The position numbers and the translations under genes are program-made. From positions 1 to 45,474 of the forward strand of contig JAEOSZ010000050.1 in the NCBI GenBank assembly GCA_016840095.1: a stretch of DNA of 45,474 nucleotides, in the 5' to 3' direction. Positions 43,813-45,474 of the stretch are shown here, piece after piece. The stretch's first letter is position 1. Every line of letters begins with the position of its first letter. The stretch is from Candidatus Heimdallarchaeota archaeon. Its GTDB lineage: Archaea > Asgardarchaeota > Heimdallarchaeia > Heimdallarchaeales > Heimdallarchaeaceae. The notes beneath the pieces were generated by a model. It was given only the letters and a program-made list of their open reading frames with translations. It was not told the origin of the DNA and searched no databases.

Positions 43813-45474
43813 TTAGCCATTAAATGATGAAAATTGACTTCGATGTAAAAATCCTTTATTTACCAGACTGAAAACAGCTGTAAGTGTGTCTTCCATTTCA
43901 TAATCACTGTATTTCTTCAGCAAAACACTAATCGTTACTTCTTCTCTTTTCTTTGCAAATTCTGCTATTCTAATCTCCATTTTATCCAGTTTCTTAATCT
44001 CTTTTAACTTTTGTTTATTAAACTTTAGAGGGAAGTAAATCCAGAAGTACAAAGATTCAGCTACCTTATCTTCTATAAGCTTCTTTCTAGTATTGAACAT
44101 TTCTTTTTTGCCATCCCATATCTTATCTTTGATCTTAAAGCTGTATTCAAACCACATTATTAAATCATAAAGTCTGTTTTGGAATTCTTTTATCAGTTCA
44201 TCTGAAGAGAATAGGAAAACTGTATAAGTTTCTGAACTGGCTCCTGTAACTACGAAATTTCTATATTCAAGTCTTCTAATTTCACCTGTGTTACTTCCAC
44301 CCAAGGTTTTACCCATTGTATCGACAACACTCAAGAAACCTGAAACTAATGCAGAGTCAATTGCATGTGCTCCACCAATATCCAATTCAAATACAGGTAA
44401 ACTAGTTTCAGTGTGAATAAATAGAATCTTTCTCATTGCTAAAACACTATCTAGTAGTCCTACAACTGCAGATTTGCTTCTAATATCAACAATTGTTTCA
44501 GCAGATTTTCTTGTTCTTGACAGTGCAATAATTCCGATTAAAAGAGTTAAAAGTAATATTCCTCCTACAATTATTATTACTATCAAGTATGGGGGGAAGG
44601 CATCGGAAGGCGATACTTTTACAGTAAAATCAAATCCAATTGTATCATCTTGATAAGTCGCTCTAAAACCTGTTTTAGTAACTTCTACAGTCACTGTATG
44701 AGTACCTGAGGCTTGCATATTGATAGTTAAAACAACCCAATCTCCATCTATTGACTGTTCATAAAATCCTTCAGCTAATAGTTCACCATTAATATACACT
44801 GTAATGTCATCAGGTAAAATATTACCTTGGAGAGGATCTGTCATATTAATTAACTGGAATCTTAATACAGCTTCATCAGTATTGTTTATCTCTATTGATG
44901 CTTCGTCTGGAACAATCTGAAATTGATTAACTACTTCTAGATTTAGAACTGCATCCTGAAGTCTGCATTGAGAACTATTAGCTTCCAATGTAATTGAGTA
45001 CAAACCAGCATTGATGTCTGCTGGAATTGTTGTGTTGAAAACAACACCATTTTGACTGAAGTCACCAGAAAGTCCCCAGCTAGTATGGAATGAAACTGTA
45101 GAATTTGGAAGAAGAATCCCTTTAGCTGTTAGGAAAGCCTCACTGATGGAATAAAAATCTGAACGTAATCTTAATGAATCTCCATTTATCCTTAAGGCTG
45201 TAACAGCTAATGTAGTTGTCCAGGCATCACTGTTAGGAACAGTTTCCCAAGAAGGCTCAAAAATAACTGCAGGTTCCACACAAATTGTTTTTGTGAATAA
45301 TCCAACTTGAGATCCGTTAGACCAATAAACAAAAGCAGTCCAATCACCTGCTTCATCAGACCCGTAAACTGAAGGATCGAAGATGAGATCAGAGATAAAT
45401 ATACCAGAACCACCTGAAAGAATTCCACTTTTTGTATAATCAGTTAGGTCGGTATATGAGAGGTTAGTATCAAG
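43813..45474 (-). CDS. Giant single-span surface protein, paralog 3 (5' part outside the window)
   Basis: The frame stays open to the window edge, 553 residues visible; the GTG at 45279 is internal. The first visible segment (FDPSVYGSDEAGDWTAFVYW) matches FDPSVYGSDLEGLWTVSYEW of paralog 2, so the ectodomain is homologous. A membrane helix PYLIVIIIVGGILLLTLLIG is followed by RTRKS and a tail with ILFIHTETSLPVFELDIGGA, helix DSALVSGFLSVVDTMG, strand YRNFVVTGASSETYTVFLFS, YFWIYFPLKF and the winged-helix end VTISVLLKKYSDYEMEDTLT. The tail is more divergent than paralogs 1 and 2 are from each other, and lacks their DAYKIATVRF end. Confidence 0.75.
   Translation of the reverse strand, partial: LDTNLSYTDLTDYTKSGILSGGSGIFISDLIFDPSVYGSDEAGDWTAFVYWSNGSQVGLFTKTICVEPAVIFEPSWETVPNSDAWTTTLAVTALRINGDSLRLRSDFYSISEAFLTAKGILLPNSTVSFHTSWGLSGDFSQNGVVFNTTIPADINAGLYSITLEANSSQCRLQDAVLNLEVVNQFQIVPDEASIEINNTDEAVLRFQLINMTDPLQGNILPDDITVYINGELLAEGFYEQSIDGDWVVLTINMQASGTHTVTVEVTKTGFRATYQDDTIGFDFTVKVSPSDAFPPYLIVIIIVGGILLLTLLIGIIALSRTRKSAETIVDIRSKSAVVGLLDSVLAMRKILFIHTETSLPVFELDIGGAHAIDSALVSGFLSVVDTMGKTLGGSNTGEIRRLEYRNFVVTGASSETYTVFLFSSDELIKEFQNRLYDLIMWFEYSFKIKDKIWDGKKEMFNTRKKLIEDKVAESLYFWIYFPLKFNKQKLKEIKKLDKMEIRIAEFAKKREEVTISVLLKKYSDYEMEDTLTAVFSLVNKGFLHRSQFSSFNG

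Noticed and set aside
45207..45428. Short minus-strand frame near the window end starting MEFFQVVLVYL
   Set aside because: It lies out of frame within paralog 3, whose frame is open to the window edge and aligns with paralog 2.

Overview
The window is dense, AT-rich DNA that reads as an archaeal chromosome, most likely an Asgard archaeon and plausibly of the Heimdallarchaeia type. The evidence is a Ras/Arf-like small GTPase, several proteins with longin/roadblock-like domains, an AN1 zinc-finger membrane protein, a short archaeal-type PurA, a four-subunit pyruvate:ferredoxin oxidoreductase, a Ski2-like helicase with zinc fingers, and membrane-anchored surface proteins. There are many TTG/GTG starts, GGTGA-like ribosome sites, and some TATA boxes about 26 bases before a start codon (leaderless mRNAs). 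The lineage is an inference. Genes are packed, with several 1-38 base overlaps. No stretch over 300 bases lacks a gene, and I see no rRNA, tRNA, CRISPR array, insertion sequence or prophage.

Layout. 1-3.9 kb: succinate dehydrogenase flavoprotein (5' end outside the window), iron-sulfur subunit and class II fumarase as an overlapping operon, i.e. succinate to fumarate to malate. 3.8-7 kb, minus: a surface beta-helix (NosD-like) protein and a class II tRNA nucleotidyltransferase-type enzyme, unexpected in an archaeon. 7.1-9.2 kb: an NfeD-like protein with a DHD[IV]S hexapeptide array, followed by an SPFH/flotillin protein. 9.2-12.3 kb, minus: a methyltransferase-like protein, a possible longin plus winged-helix protein and an HD phosphohydrolase. 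12.4-15.3 kb, minus: porG-porD-porA-porB. 15.4-17.1 kb, minus: three small or unknown genes including a zinc ribbon plus HTH protein. 17.2-20.4 kb: a three-zinc-ribbon protein and a Ski2-like helicase. 20.5-23.5 kb: a membrane TPR protein, a possible GIFT (IFT52/GldG-like) protein and an overlapping longin-like protein. 23.5-32.5 kb: CitG-family protein, an unknown helical protein, Nnr, DegV, a membrane protein with a charged tail, the small GTPase, PurA, a Usp-like protein and an AN1-zinc-finger/degenerate site-2-protease protein. 32.6-36.4 kb: amino-acid permease, anchored alkaline phosphatase, DinB-like, TIGR04076-like and DsrE-like proteins.

36.4 kb to the window end, minus strand: three tandem paralogous giant membrane proteins (the third cut by the window edge). 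Each has a secreted ectodomain rich in beta-type repeats, one transmembrane helix near the C-terminus, and a cytoplasmic tail of about 240 residues that looks like a longin/roadblock-type domain followed by a winged helix. This is the best candidate for an undescribed system: receptor- or adhesin-like proteins that may couple the cell surface to small-GTPase regulation. The tail motif also occurs in the soluble protein at 22.5 kb, so the same module appears in both membrane and soluble contexts.
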